A stretch of DNA of 41,716 nucleotides, taken from NCBI RefSeq assembly GCF_008711285.1, contig NZ_VXDC01000021.1:1-41716 (forward strand), in the 5' to 3' direction. The DNA is from Roseibium aquae (GTDB taxonomy: Bacteria; Pseudomonadota; Alphaproteobacteria; Rhizobiales; Stappiaceae). The translations under genes were made by a program, and so were the position numbers. The notes beneath the pieces were generated by a model. The model saw only the letters and a list, made by a program, of their open reading frames with translations. It had not been told where the DNA came from and did not search any database. Position 1 is the first letter of the stretch, and each line of letters starts with the position of its first letter. Below are positions 1-6,505 of the stretch, in pieces.

Positions 1-52
1 CATCGATCCGGATCACGTTGCTCATCTCTTTGCCGTCGTCGTCATCAGTCAT
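1..52 (-). CDS. 5' end of an unidentified gene, cut by window edge
   Basis: On the minus strand an ATG at 52-50 opens a frame that runs off the window after 17 codons (MTDDDDGKEMSNVIRID). A purine-rich GGGAG ribosome-binding site lies just upstream (complement of about 59-66) at normal spacing, which supports the start. A second in-frame ATG at 25-23 is an alternative. The visible residues are acidic and do not identify a family. The gene is divergent from the lysozyme gene, with about 78 bp between them. Confidence 0.45.
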   Translation of the reverse strand, partial: MTDDDDGKEMSNVIRID

Positions 53-130
53 GCCATGCTCCCTTCAATCAGAATAAAGGGAACCGTACCAACCTGAAAA
101 TGTGCGAAAAATTTTGTACGTTATCGATTT

Positions 131-982
131 GTGAGCCGGGCCTATCGGGATCCAGCCGGTGTGATCACCATCGGGTACGGGTTCACCATGGGAAGCCGGA
201 TTTTCAGCGAGTGGTGGCGCGGCCGGCACCGCGCCCCGCTGCGCATGGGCGGGAAGATCCCGCGTTCGGCGGCGAACGGGCTATTGCGCACGCTGCTCGA
301 CCATGAATACGGCCCGCCGGTGGCCCGCGCCCTGCCGGGGCTCAGCCAGAGCCAGTTCGATGCCTGTGTGTCGGTCGTCTACAATCTCGGTCCCCGGGCG
401 CTGGATTGGAAATGGGCCCGGGCCCTGAAGGGGGGTGAAATCGCGCGGGCGGCCGCGTTGCTGCAATCGACGGGCGTGACGGCGGGTGGCCGGCGCCTTT
501 CGGGGCTGGTCAAGCGGCGGGCGGCGGAGGCCCGGCTTCTGGCCCATGGGGTTTATGGCGCGCCGCGCACAGCGGCGATGGTTGTCGATCCGGATGTCCG
601 GGCCCTGCAGGAGACGCTGAAACGGCTGGGCCACGATCCCGGCCCGCTCGACGGCTTGTTTGGCCCGAAGACACGGGCGGCGGTCAAAGCGTTTCAGCGG
701 ACCATCCGAGGCTTGAAGGTCGATGGCGTGCCGGGGCCGGCCACGCGGGCGGCGCTTGCCCGCGCGCGCCAGGACCGGCTGACACAAGTCCTGACGGCGA
801 TTGCCGCCCTGTTGACGGCGGCAGGGACCGGCGGTGCGGGTTTCCCGCTCGGCGCGGTCTTGAGCGCATCTTGCGCCGTCTTCGCTCTCGGCTGGCTTTC
901 CGCCATCGTCTGGGCCCATCGCGGCCGCCTGTTGTGCGGAAAAACACAGGGCGGGCGCGCCGGACCGAAATGGCCCGGCTGA
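131..982 (+). CDS. Phage-type lysozyme (GH24-like) with PG-binding and membrane segment, N-terminus missing
   Basis: The reading frame opens at GTG 131 and encodes 283 residues. The start of the visible protein (AYRDPAG, then TIGYG) matches the active-site region of T4-type/GH24 lysozymes and their rhizobial relatives. Residues about 1-145 are the lysozyme domain, 150-215 a peptidoglycan_binding_1 domain (LQ..L..LG, DGLFGPKTRAAV), and 222-268 hydrophobic, probably one or two membrane segments. In the family a helix with the catalytic Glu lies just before AYRD. Here that part is absent: upstream in the same frame there is no ATG, and a stop occurs at 95-97. The gene is therefore 5'-truncated, frameshifted or catalytically dead, and GTG 131 may not be a real start. 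The adjacent holin-like gene fits a lysis or cell-wall cassette. The family is fairly certain; functionality is doubtful. Confidence 0.6.
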   Translation: MSRAYRDPAGVITIGYGFTMGSRIFSEWWRGRHRAPLRMGGKIPRSAANGLLRTLLDHEYGPPVARALPGLSQSQFDACVSVVYNLGPRALDWKWARALKGGEIARAAALLQSTGVTAGGRRLSGLVKRRAAEARLLAHGVYGAPRTAAMVVDPDVRALQETLKRLGHDPGPLDGLFGPKTRAAVKAFQRTIRGLKVDGVPGPATRAALARARQDRLTQVLTAIAALLTAAGTGGAGFPLGAVLSASCAVFALGWLSAIVWAHRGRLLCGKTQGGRAGPKWPG

Positions 983-1025
983 TCCGCTTCCTTCTCCCAC
1001 CACACTCGAAAATGGAGCCAGTGCA

Positions 1026-1238
1026 ATGACAGGATGGAAAACGGCCGCGGTGAATGGCGGCGTCGTGGTGACAATGGTTCTTGGCGAAATCCTGAGCCGG
1101 TTGTCGTCCGTGGACTGGCATCAGGTCCTGCCGGAAGGATCAGCCGGTTACATGGTCGCCGCGCTGGGCATCGCCAATCTGGTTTTGCGGCATGTGACCT
1201 CCGGTCCGGCCGGCTGGCGCAAACAGGCCTGGCGCTGA
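1026..1238 (+). CDS. Small holin-like membrane protein
   Basis: This 70-residue protein starts at ATG 1026 with a TGGAG ribosome-binding site 8 bases upstream, 44 bp after the lysozyme gene and in the same direction. It has a hydrophobic stretch at about residues 8-25 and another at about 40-56, separated by a short polar loop (SSVDWHQVLPEG), and a basic C-terminus. Size, topology and position next to a lysozyme suggest a holin-like or lysozyme-partner membrane protein. I do not recognise a specific family, so the role is inferred from context. Confidence 0.5.
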   Translation: MTGWKTAAVNGGVVVTMVLGEILSRLSSVDWHQVLPEGSAGYMVAALGIANLVLRHVTSGPAGWRKQAWR

Positions 1239-1297
1239 GGCCAGCAGGTGCGCGCGGCAGACGGGAAGGGGGCATGGCGGATCCCCCGCCAACGCTC

Positions 1298-1327
1298 CTG
1301 ACACAAGGCTGGCAGGAGGCGTATCGT
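1298..1327 (+). promoter_or_regulatory. Candidate sigma-70 promoter for the VOC gene
   Basis: CTGACA at 1298-1303 and TATCGT at 1322-1327 are separated by 18 bases. This would start transcription about 32 bases before the VOC start codon. It is a moderate match only; alphaproteobacterial promoters are loosely conserved. Confidence 0.3.
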
Positions 1328-1365
1328 AGGCTGACCTTGTCGCATACCAGTCAAGGAGACCATCC

Positions 1366-1740
1366 ATGCCCTTTCAACCCGAGCATTTTGCCGTTTGGTT
1401 CGAGCTTCCCGTAACCGACATGACCCGCGCCACCACCTTTTATGAAAAGGTTTTCCAGACCGAATTGAAGCTGGTGGAGGACATGGGCCCCAACCCGTTC
1501 GCCATGTTTCCGGTGAAGGCCGACAGCGGGGTCTCCGGCCACATCTATCCGGGCAAGCCGCCTGCCCGGGGAAGCGGGCCGACGATCCACCTGGCGTGTC
1601 CGGATGGATTGGAGGCTACGATGTACCGTTTCATCGAGGCGGGCGGGGAAATCGTCTCGGACCCGATCGGAATTCCGGCTGGGCGGTTCGTCTATGCGCT
1701 TGATCCCGACGGCAATTCCATCGGATTGTTCAGCGCCTGA
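1366..1740 (+). CDS. VOC (glyoxalase/bleomycin-resistance fold) protein
   Basis: The 124-residue protein starts at ATG 1366 behind a clear AAGGAG ribosome-binding site. It has the vicinal-oxygen-chelate pattern: an N-terminal strand with WFELPVTDM followed by the helix RATTFYEKVF, and a C-terminal half ending in YALDPDGNSIGLFS, typical of the VERDPDGN-type ending of these proteins. Members include glyoxalase I, ring-cleavage dioxygenases and antibiotic-binding proteins; many, like this one, have no assigned substrate. It is followed after about 30 bases by a YafY/WYL regulator, a common pairing, and the two are probably cotranscribed. Confidence 0.85.
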   Translation: MPFQPEHFAVWFELPVTDMTRATTFYEKVFQTELKLVEDMGPNPFAMFPVKADSGVSGHIYPGKPPARGSGPTIHLACPDGLEATMYRFIEAGGEIVSDPIGIPAGRFVYALDPDGNSIGLFSA

Positions 1741-1773
1741 GGCGCTGGACCCAACGAAAGATCGACTTTGGCC

Positions 1774-2469
1774 ATGAGGCGTGCCGACCGTCTTTTCCAG
1801 ATCATTCAATATATGCGCGGCGGGCGGCTTGTCCGGGCCCGTCAGCTGAGCGAGTGGCTGGAAGTGTCGGAGCGGACCATCTATCGGGACATCGCCGACC
1901 TTCAGGCCAGTGGGGTTCCGATCGATGGTGCGGCGGGCGTCGGGTACATCCTGCGCGGCGGCTACGACTTGCCGCCGCTGATGTTTTCCCGCGATGAGAT
2001 CGTGGCCCTGGTGGCGGGCGCCCGGCTGATCCGGGCATGGGGCGGGGCGTCGATGGCCCTGGCCGCCGAGGAGGCTCTCGTCAAGATCAATGCGGTCCTG
2101 CCAGATGCGGTCAGAACCCGGACGGAAGATATCGAGATCCACGCGTTCGCGCCTGAAATGACACCCGACGTGCGGTCCCGGATCGATTTTTTCGAAAGCG
2201 CTGCAGCGGCCCGGAAATCCGTCTCGATCGCTTATGCCGATGCGGCCGGAAGCCCCACGACCCGGGTGGTGCGGCCGTTGGGCTTGTGGTTCTGGGGCAA
2301 GGTCTGGACGCTGGTCGGGTGGTGCGAATTGCGCCGCGACTTTCGCATGTTCCGCCTGGACAGGATGTCGGCGATCGCGGAGACGGGAGACATCTTCCGC
2401 GCCGAGCCCGGCAAGACCCTGACCGATTTCTACCGGCTGATGGAGGCCGAAGGGCATGGACGCCCATGA
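1774..2469 (+). CDS. YafY-type HTH/WYL transcriptional regulator
   Basis: About 231 residues. Residues 1-60 form a helix-turn-helix of the HTH_11 type (RADRLFQII, then LEVSERTIYRDIADL). The C-terminal part holds a WYL domain (VVRPLGLWFWGKVWTLVGWC, then FRMFRLDRM), a ligand- or nucleic-acid-sensing fold. I chose ATG 1774 because family members begin MRRADRLFQ; a TTG at 1768, two codons earlier, is better spaced from the GAAAG at 1756-1760 and is a real alternative. It follows the VOC gene directly and may control it. The effector is unknown. Confidence 0.85.
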   Translation: MRRADRLFQIIQYMRGGRLVRARQLSEWLEVSERTIYRDIADLQASGVPIDGAAGVGYILRGGYDLPPLMFSRDEIVALVAGARLIRAWGGASMALAAEEALVKINAVLPDAVRTRTEDIEIHAFAPEMTPDVRSRIDFFESAAAARKSVSIAYADAAGSPTTRVVRPLGLWFWGKVWTLVGWCELRRDFRMFRLDRMSAIAETGDIFRAEPGKTLTDFYRLMEAEGHGRP

Positions 2470-2526
2470 CCGGACCCCCATGACCTCACGTGCGTGACCT
2501 GACGTGCGTGACCGCCCGCCCGTGAT

Positions 2527-3207
2527 CTAAGGCTTGGCCGCCGCGAATTGATTGCCTCGGATTTCCCGCAGAAGTTTTCGTGTCATGGCCGTCTTGTAGT
2601 CGTCGAAATCCCGCGTGACCTCCATGAAGGCGGCGGGCCCGTGCAACACTTCGCGGGCATAGTAGTCGGTGGTGCCCTCAACCTCGCTGACCACGAGCGC
2701 GTTGACGGTGATGCCGGCAAAGTCGAAGGCGCTGTAGGCATTTTGCGGGCCGAAGCCTTCATTGTTGATGCCATCACCCGCGACGTCGATGACCCGGCGC
2801 CTGCACTGTTCGGGTGCCTGTTTGAGCACGACCGATGCATGGCCGAGTGCATAGCCGAGCGCGGTGGGAAACTCGGTCTCCGATCTTGAGGTTGCGGCCA
2901 GGGCAGTGGCAGCCGCCCGCGCGCTGCCCGCATCCGTGAGGAACGTCCAGTCAACCTGTGTCTTTTGCTTGTGCCGCCCGCTCCACTCAAAACTGTGAAA
3001 CCAGATCCCGCCGACGCTTTCGATGGCTGAGATGACCTCGGGGTCGTTCAGTGCACCGGCCACACCGTCCAGCTGAAGCCGGTGCTCGCGGGCGTCGACG
3101 CTGGCGGACACGTCCATCGCCATGACCAGCGCAAGACTGCAGGCGGTTGCCGGAACCGCGCTCAAGCCGGCGCCCAGGGCGAAAACCATGATACCAAGCG
3201 CCCGCAT
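2527..3207 (-). CDS. Secreted DUF1194 (von Willebrand A-like) protein
   Basis: Encodes 226 residues from ATG 3207-3205, preceded by a strong GGAGGAG ribosome-binding site; a longer frame to 3273 exists but lacks such a site. Residues 1-22 are a signal peptide ending ATA before CSLAL. The core begins LALVMAMDVSASVD, a metal-ion-dependent adhesion site motif (D32-x-S34-x-S36), and continues with an FPTALGYALGHA segment and RRVIDVAGDGINNEG. This is the DUF1194 family of periplasmic proteins with a von Willebrand factor A-like fold, common in alphaproteobacteria and of unknown role. It is divergent from the PepSY-feuPQ operon and shares a 200-bp intergenic region with it. Confidence 0.85.
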   Translation of the reverse strand: MRALGIMVFALGAGLSAVPATACSLALVMAMDVSASVDAREHRLQLDGVAGALNDPEVISAIESVGGIWFHSFEWSGRHKQKTQVDWTFLTDAGSARAAATALAATSRSETEFPTALGYALGHASVVLKQAPEQCRRRVIDVAGDGINNEGFGPQNAYSAFDFAGITVNALVVSEVEGTTDYYAREVLHGPAAFMEVTRDFDDYKTAMTRKLLREIRGNQFAAAKP

Positions 3208-3323
3208 GCCCTGTCTCCTCCACTGTGCCACCGCAGCAAAGATAGAGCTTTGACCGTGATCGGACAAATCCACGGGCCTGGCGCGGGCATCTGGTGGCCA
3301 AACGCCCTTGGCAAATCATCGCC

Positions 3324-3341
3324 GTTCAGGTCATGTTCAGG
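3324..3341 (+). promoter_or_regulatory. Candidate OmpR/PhoP-class operator (direct repeat, 11-bp period)
   Basis: GTTCAGG occurs at 3324-3330 and again at 3335-3341, giving GTTCAG-N5-GTTCAG, two copies exactly 11 bp apart. This is the geometry of OmpR/PhoP-family response-regulator boxes. A -10-like GATAGAA lies at 3350-3356, about 10 bases downstream, the usual spacing for activation by a PhoP-type regulator bound over the -35 region. The site is 68 bases before the PepSY-feuPQ operon and fits autoregulation by the FeuP-like protein. Confidence 0.55.
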
Positions 3342-3408
3342 CAGGAACCGATAGAACGGGCCGACAACGTACCAGTCTCATCGGACCCGCAACCTTGGAA
3401 GTCATCAC

Positions 3409-3660
3409 GTGACACGTCTGCTTGTTCTTTTCTGCTCGGCTTTTCTGATCTCGACCGCCGCCGGAGCGGCCTGCCTGTCCCAGGCGGAGGCGCGCGCGGC
3501 GGTGGCCAGTGGTCAAGCCAGGTCCCTTGCATCCGTTCAAGGCCAGGCTGGCGGGGAGATCGTGAAGGCGCAGCTGTGCCTCGAGGGCGGACGCTACGTC
3601 TACCGCCTGTCGGTTCTGGTGAATGGCAAGGTGACCACGAAGGTGATCAGTGCCAACTGA
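3409..3660 (+). CDS. Small secreted PepSY-domain protein
   Basis: 83 residues from GTG 3409, with TTGGAAG upstream at suitable spacing. Residues 1-20 are a signal peptide (LLVLFCSAFLISTAAGA). The mature part has the PepSY pattern LSQAEARAAVASG..., EIVKAQLCLEGGRYVYRLSVL, VNGKVTTKVI. PepSY proteins are small periplasmic domains thought to inhibit proteases or sense the envelope. A PepSY protein directly before a PhoP/FeuP-type regulator and kinase is a recurrent arrangement; it probably acts as a periplasmic accessory of the sensor. It ends 33 bases before the regulator gene, so the three genes likely form one operon. Confidence 0.8.
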   Translation: MTRLLVLFCSAFLISTAAGAACLSQAEARAAVASGQARSLASVQGQAGGEIVKAQLCLEGGRYVYRLSVLVNGKVTTKVISAN

Positions 3661-3693
3661 GCCCGCCACATCCTGAAGGAGGCCGAGCCGCCC

Positions 3694-4362
3694 ATGCGCC
3701 TGCTTGTTGTCGAAGACGACGCCGACCTGAACCGCCAGCTGACAACCGCCCTCCAGGAGGCCGGATATGCGGTGGATACCGCCCTGGACGGCGAGGAAGG
3801 CCACTTTCTGGGCGATACCGAACCGTATGACGCCGTCGTGCTCGATATCGGCCTGCCGAAAATGGACGGACTTTCGGTCCTGGAAAGCTGGCGCCGGGAA
3901 GGCCGGTCGATGCCCGTTCTGATCCTGACGGCGCGCGACCGGTGGTCGGACAAGGTCGCCGGCATCGACGCGGGCGCGGACGATTATGTCGCCAAGCCCT
4001 TCCACATGGAGGAGGTGCTGGCGCGGGTCCGCGCGCTGGTGCGCCGCGCCGCCGGTCACGCCTCCAACGAGCTGACCTGCGGTCCCGTGCGGCTGGACTT
4101 GAGGGCCGGACGGGTGACCCTCGACGGTCATCCGGTGAAACTGACGTCTCATGAATACCGTCTGTTGTCCTACCTGCTGCACCATCAGGGAAAGGTCATT
4201 TCCCGGACGGAACTGACGGAACACCTGTACGAACAGGATTTCGACCGGGATTCGAACACGGTCGAGGTGTTCGTCGGACGGCTGCGCAAGAAGATCGGGC
4301 CGGACATGATCGAGACCATCCGCGGGCTGGGCTACCGGCTGGGGGCCGAACGTGACGGATAG
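3694..4362 (+). CDS. feuP: OmpR-family response regulator, FeuP/PhoP type
   Basis: 222 residues. The receiver domain covers residues 1-115 with acidic residues E7-D8-D9, phospho-acceptor D51 in VLDIGLPKMDG, T80-region LTARD and the conserved KPF lysine. A winged-helix Trans_reg_C domain covers about 125-217 (RLLSYLLHHQGKVISRTEL, NTVEVFVGRLRKKIG, IRGLGYRL). The segment RDRWSDKVAGIDAGADDYVAKPFHMEEVLARVRALVRRAAGHAS is, from memory, characteristic of rhizobial FeuP and related PhoP proteins. FeuP with FeuQ controls envelope functions in rhizobia, including cyclic glucan export. The stop codon lies inside the start of the kinase gene, so translation is coupled. Confidence 0.9.
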   Translation: MRLLVVEDDADLNRQLTTALQEAGYAVDTALDGEEGHFLGDTEPYDAVVLDIGLPKMDGLSVLESWRREGRSMPVLILTARDRWSDKVAGIDAGADDYVAKPFHMEEVLARVRALVRRAAGHASNELTCGPVRLDLRAGRVTLDGHPVKLTSHEYRLLSYLLHHQGKVISRTELTEHLYEQDFDRDSNTVEVFVGRLRKKIGPDMIETIRGLGYRLGAERDG

Positions 4363-5764
4363 CACCGGAGCCGCCCCGGGGGATGCCCCTCGCGGCAAGC
4401 CGGCGCGGCAACCGTCTCTGGCAACCCGTCTGGTCGCAGTCGCGGCCATCTGGTCCGCGCTGACGCTGATTGCCGCCGCCTTTGTCCTTGTCGAGCTCTA
4501 CCGGACCGCGGGCGAGCGGGCCTTCGATGCCCAGCTCGATGTCTATGTGAAATCTCTGCTCTCCGATCTTGTCGCGGAAGGCGAGACGGCTGCCGCGCCC
4601 ACCACCCTTGAGGCGCCGCGGATGCTGGGCGAACCCAGATTCTCGCTTCCCTTGTCCGGCTGGTACTGGACGATCCGTGATGCTGGAACGGACGCTGTGA
4701 CTTTCGCCTCGCCCTCGCTGGTCGGGGATCCGCTGGTCCTGCCCGCGCCGGACGGGGAGGGGACCCAAAGCGGGTTCACGCCTGGTCCCACCGGCGATGA
4801 GGTCAGATTCATGCAGACGGTGATCGAGGTCGGCGGTGAGCCCAGAATCATTGCGGTCGCCATCGCGACCGAGGATTTCCGGGCGGAAGTCGCGGGCTTT
4901 GCCCGGCAGGTTGCCATCACGCTGTTTGTTATCGGCCTCGGCCTCGTGGGCGCGGTTTTCTTGCAGGTGCGGGTCGGTCTTCGGCCGCTGGGGCGGCTGC
5001 GGGAGTCGTTGTCCAGGGTGCGGCTTGGCGAAGCGGAGCGCATTGATCAGGACCTGCCGCTTGAGATCGCCCCCCTGGCCATTGAACTGAACGCCCTGAT
5101 CACGTCGAACCGGGAGATCGTCGAGCGGGCGCGGACCCATGTGGGCAATCTGGCCCATGGCCTGAAGACCCCGCTCAGCGTGATCGCCAACGAAGCCCGT
5201 GCCCATCCCGGGCCGTTCGCGGACAAGGTCGGCGAGCAGGCCGGGATCATGCAGACCCAGATCCAGCATCATCTGGACCGGGCGCGCATGGCCGCCCAAA
5301 GGCGCGTGATCGGTGTTTCGTGTGTTGTTGATCCGGTGATGGAACGGCTCGTTCGCGCGATGTCGAAGATTTACCGCGATAAGGTCGAAACCCTGGAGTG
5401 GAGCGGTGCGCAAGCCCTGAAATTCCGCGGCGAGCAGCAGGATCTTGAGGAAATGGCCGGAAACCTTCTCGACAACGCCTGCAAGTGGTCCGCGGGAACG
5501 GTCCGGGTTTCCGCCCGGGCCCTGACCGACGAGGGCGGCCGCGACATGGCGGAGATCCGGGTCGAGGACGATGGTCCAGGATTGAGCGAAGAGGAGTGCC
5601 GCGAAGCGGTCAAACGGGGGCGGCGGCTGGACGAGACGGTGCCTGGAACCGGACTGGGGCTTGCGATCGTGGCCGATCTGGCCGCCCTTTATGGCGGGCG
5701 GCTGGATCTGGGCCGGTCGGAGCTTGGCGGCCTTGAAGCGCGTTTGCGCATCCCCGCGTTGTGA
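4352..5764 (+). CDS. feuQ: Sensor histidine kinase, FeuQ/PhoQ type
   Basis: 470 residues from GTG 4352, overlapping the regulator gene by 11 bases. The N-terminus is cytoplasmic and proline/basic rich. Membrane helix 1 is at about 27-48, a periplasmic sensing domain follows at about 50-185, and helix 2 at about 186-208 leads into a HAMP region. The phospho-acceptor is H269 in NLAHGLKTPLSV. The ATP-binding domain shows the N box (NLLDNACKWS), G1 (VEDDGPGL) and G2 (GTGLGLAIV). It is the cognate kinase of the preceding FeuP-like regulator, and in the family responds to envelope or osmotic conditions. The assignment to FeuQ rests on pairing and gene order. Confidence 0.88.
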   Translation: MTDSTGAAPGDAPRGKPARQPSLATRLVAVAAIWSALTLIAAAFVLVELYRTAGERAFDAQLDVYVKSLLSDLVAEGETAAAPTTLEAPRMLGEPRFSLPLSGWYWTIRDAGTDAVTFASPSLVGDPLVLPAPDGEGTQSGFTPGPTGDEVRFMQTVIEVGGEPRIIAVAIATEDFRAEVAGFARQVAITLFVIGLGLVGAVFLQVRVGLRPLGRLRESLSRVRLGEAERIDQDLPLEIAPLAIELNALITSNREIVERARTHVGNLAHGLKTPLSVIANEARAHPGPFADKVGEQAGIMQTQIQHHLDRARMAAQRRVIGVSCVVDPVMERLVRAMSKIYRDKVETLEWSGAQALKFRGEQQDLEEMAGNLLDNACKWSAGTVRVSARALTDEGGRDMAEIRVEDDGPGLSEEECREAVKRGRRLDETVPGTGLGLAIVADLAALYGGRLDLGRSELGGLEARLRIPAL

Positions 5765-5886
5765 CGGCGTTTCGCGGTTTCACTGTTTGAAGGCCTTCCC
5801 CGAAACTTTGTGAATAAAGCGGCTCAGTTCAGCCACAAATGCGGTTTACAAGCCATTATCGACGCAACGCGCTTTTGGAGATTCGC

Positions 5887-6327
5887 ATGCCGGCCCGCAC
5901 TGTCCAGGCCATTCTGCTCTTGGCAACGCTCACGGGGTGTTCCGCCCTTTCCGCGTCCGACCGCAGCGCCGCCGGCTATGGCACCTCGTTCGGCGCGCAA
6001 GGAATGACTGTGGCCGATGAAGAGGCAAGCACGGCGATTGCCGTGCTTCAGAACGGAGAGCTGGGAGCGGCGTTGACGGAAACCGACTGGCGCGCGGCGG
6101 CGCAAGCCCAGAAACAGGCGCTGCGCGCCGACGGCGTCGGGGCCGCGATTTCCTGGCGCAATGCGCGCACCGGGCGTAGCGGCGAAGTGCGGCCGGGACC
6201 TGTTTATGTGGTCAACGACACGACTTGCCGCGAATTCACGCATGAGATGCAGATCGACGGGCGGCAGATGCGCGCGCGCGGGACGGCCTGCCGGGGGGAC
6301 AATGGGGTTTGGCAGACCCTGTCATGA
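5887..6327 (+). CDS. Surface-antigen-type outer-membrane lipoprotein
   Basis: 146 residues from ATG 5887, which has a GGAG ribosome-binding site 6 bases upstream; an ATG at 5839 gives a longer frame but would bury the signal sequence. Residues 1-19 are a lipoprotein signal with the lipobox LTGC. The C-terminal region (ISWRNARTGRSGEV, then CREFTHEMQIDG..., GTACRGDNGVWQTL) matches the 17-kDa surface antigen/RT0821-Lpp0805 family. Such proteins are anchored in the outer membrane and their role is mostly unknown. It follows feuQ after about 120 bases and could be a member of the same regulon. Confidence 0.78.
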   Translation: MPARTVQAILLLATLTGCSALSASDRSAAGYGTSFGAQGMTVADEEASTAIAVLQNGELGAALTETDWRAAAQAQKQALRADGVGAAISWRNARTGRSGEVRPGPVYVVNDTTCREFTHEMQIDGRQMRARGTACRGDNGVWQTLS

Positions 6328-6505
6328 TTGCCGAGCTTCGGCGGTAGGCGACCGGGCAGCCGTCCATCCGCCTCAATACCCTAACGCCTTCCGCGCGTTT
6401 TGAAAATCGGGACCGGCCACACCTGCTGCAACCGAAACGTCAACACTTGATTAAGCAAGATTGCGGTATCGTCTGCAAGTTTTTTCAGCAGATCGAAAAA
6501 TCGGC

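Noticed and set aside
100..306. Plus-strand frame from ATG 100 that might supply the missing lysozyme N-terminus by frameshift
   Set aside because: Its residues do not contain the Glu helix at the right distance from AYRD in either shift, and there is no ribosome-binding site or slippery sequence.
281..1003. Long minus-strand frames opposite the lysozyme gene
   Set aside because: Arginine/proline/glutamine-rich shadow of a GC-rich gene, without motifs or start signals; the same holds for the long minus-strand frames opposite ccmF, glnE and the solute-binding protein.
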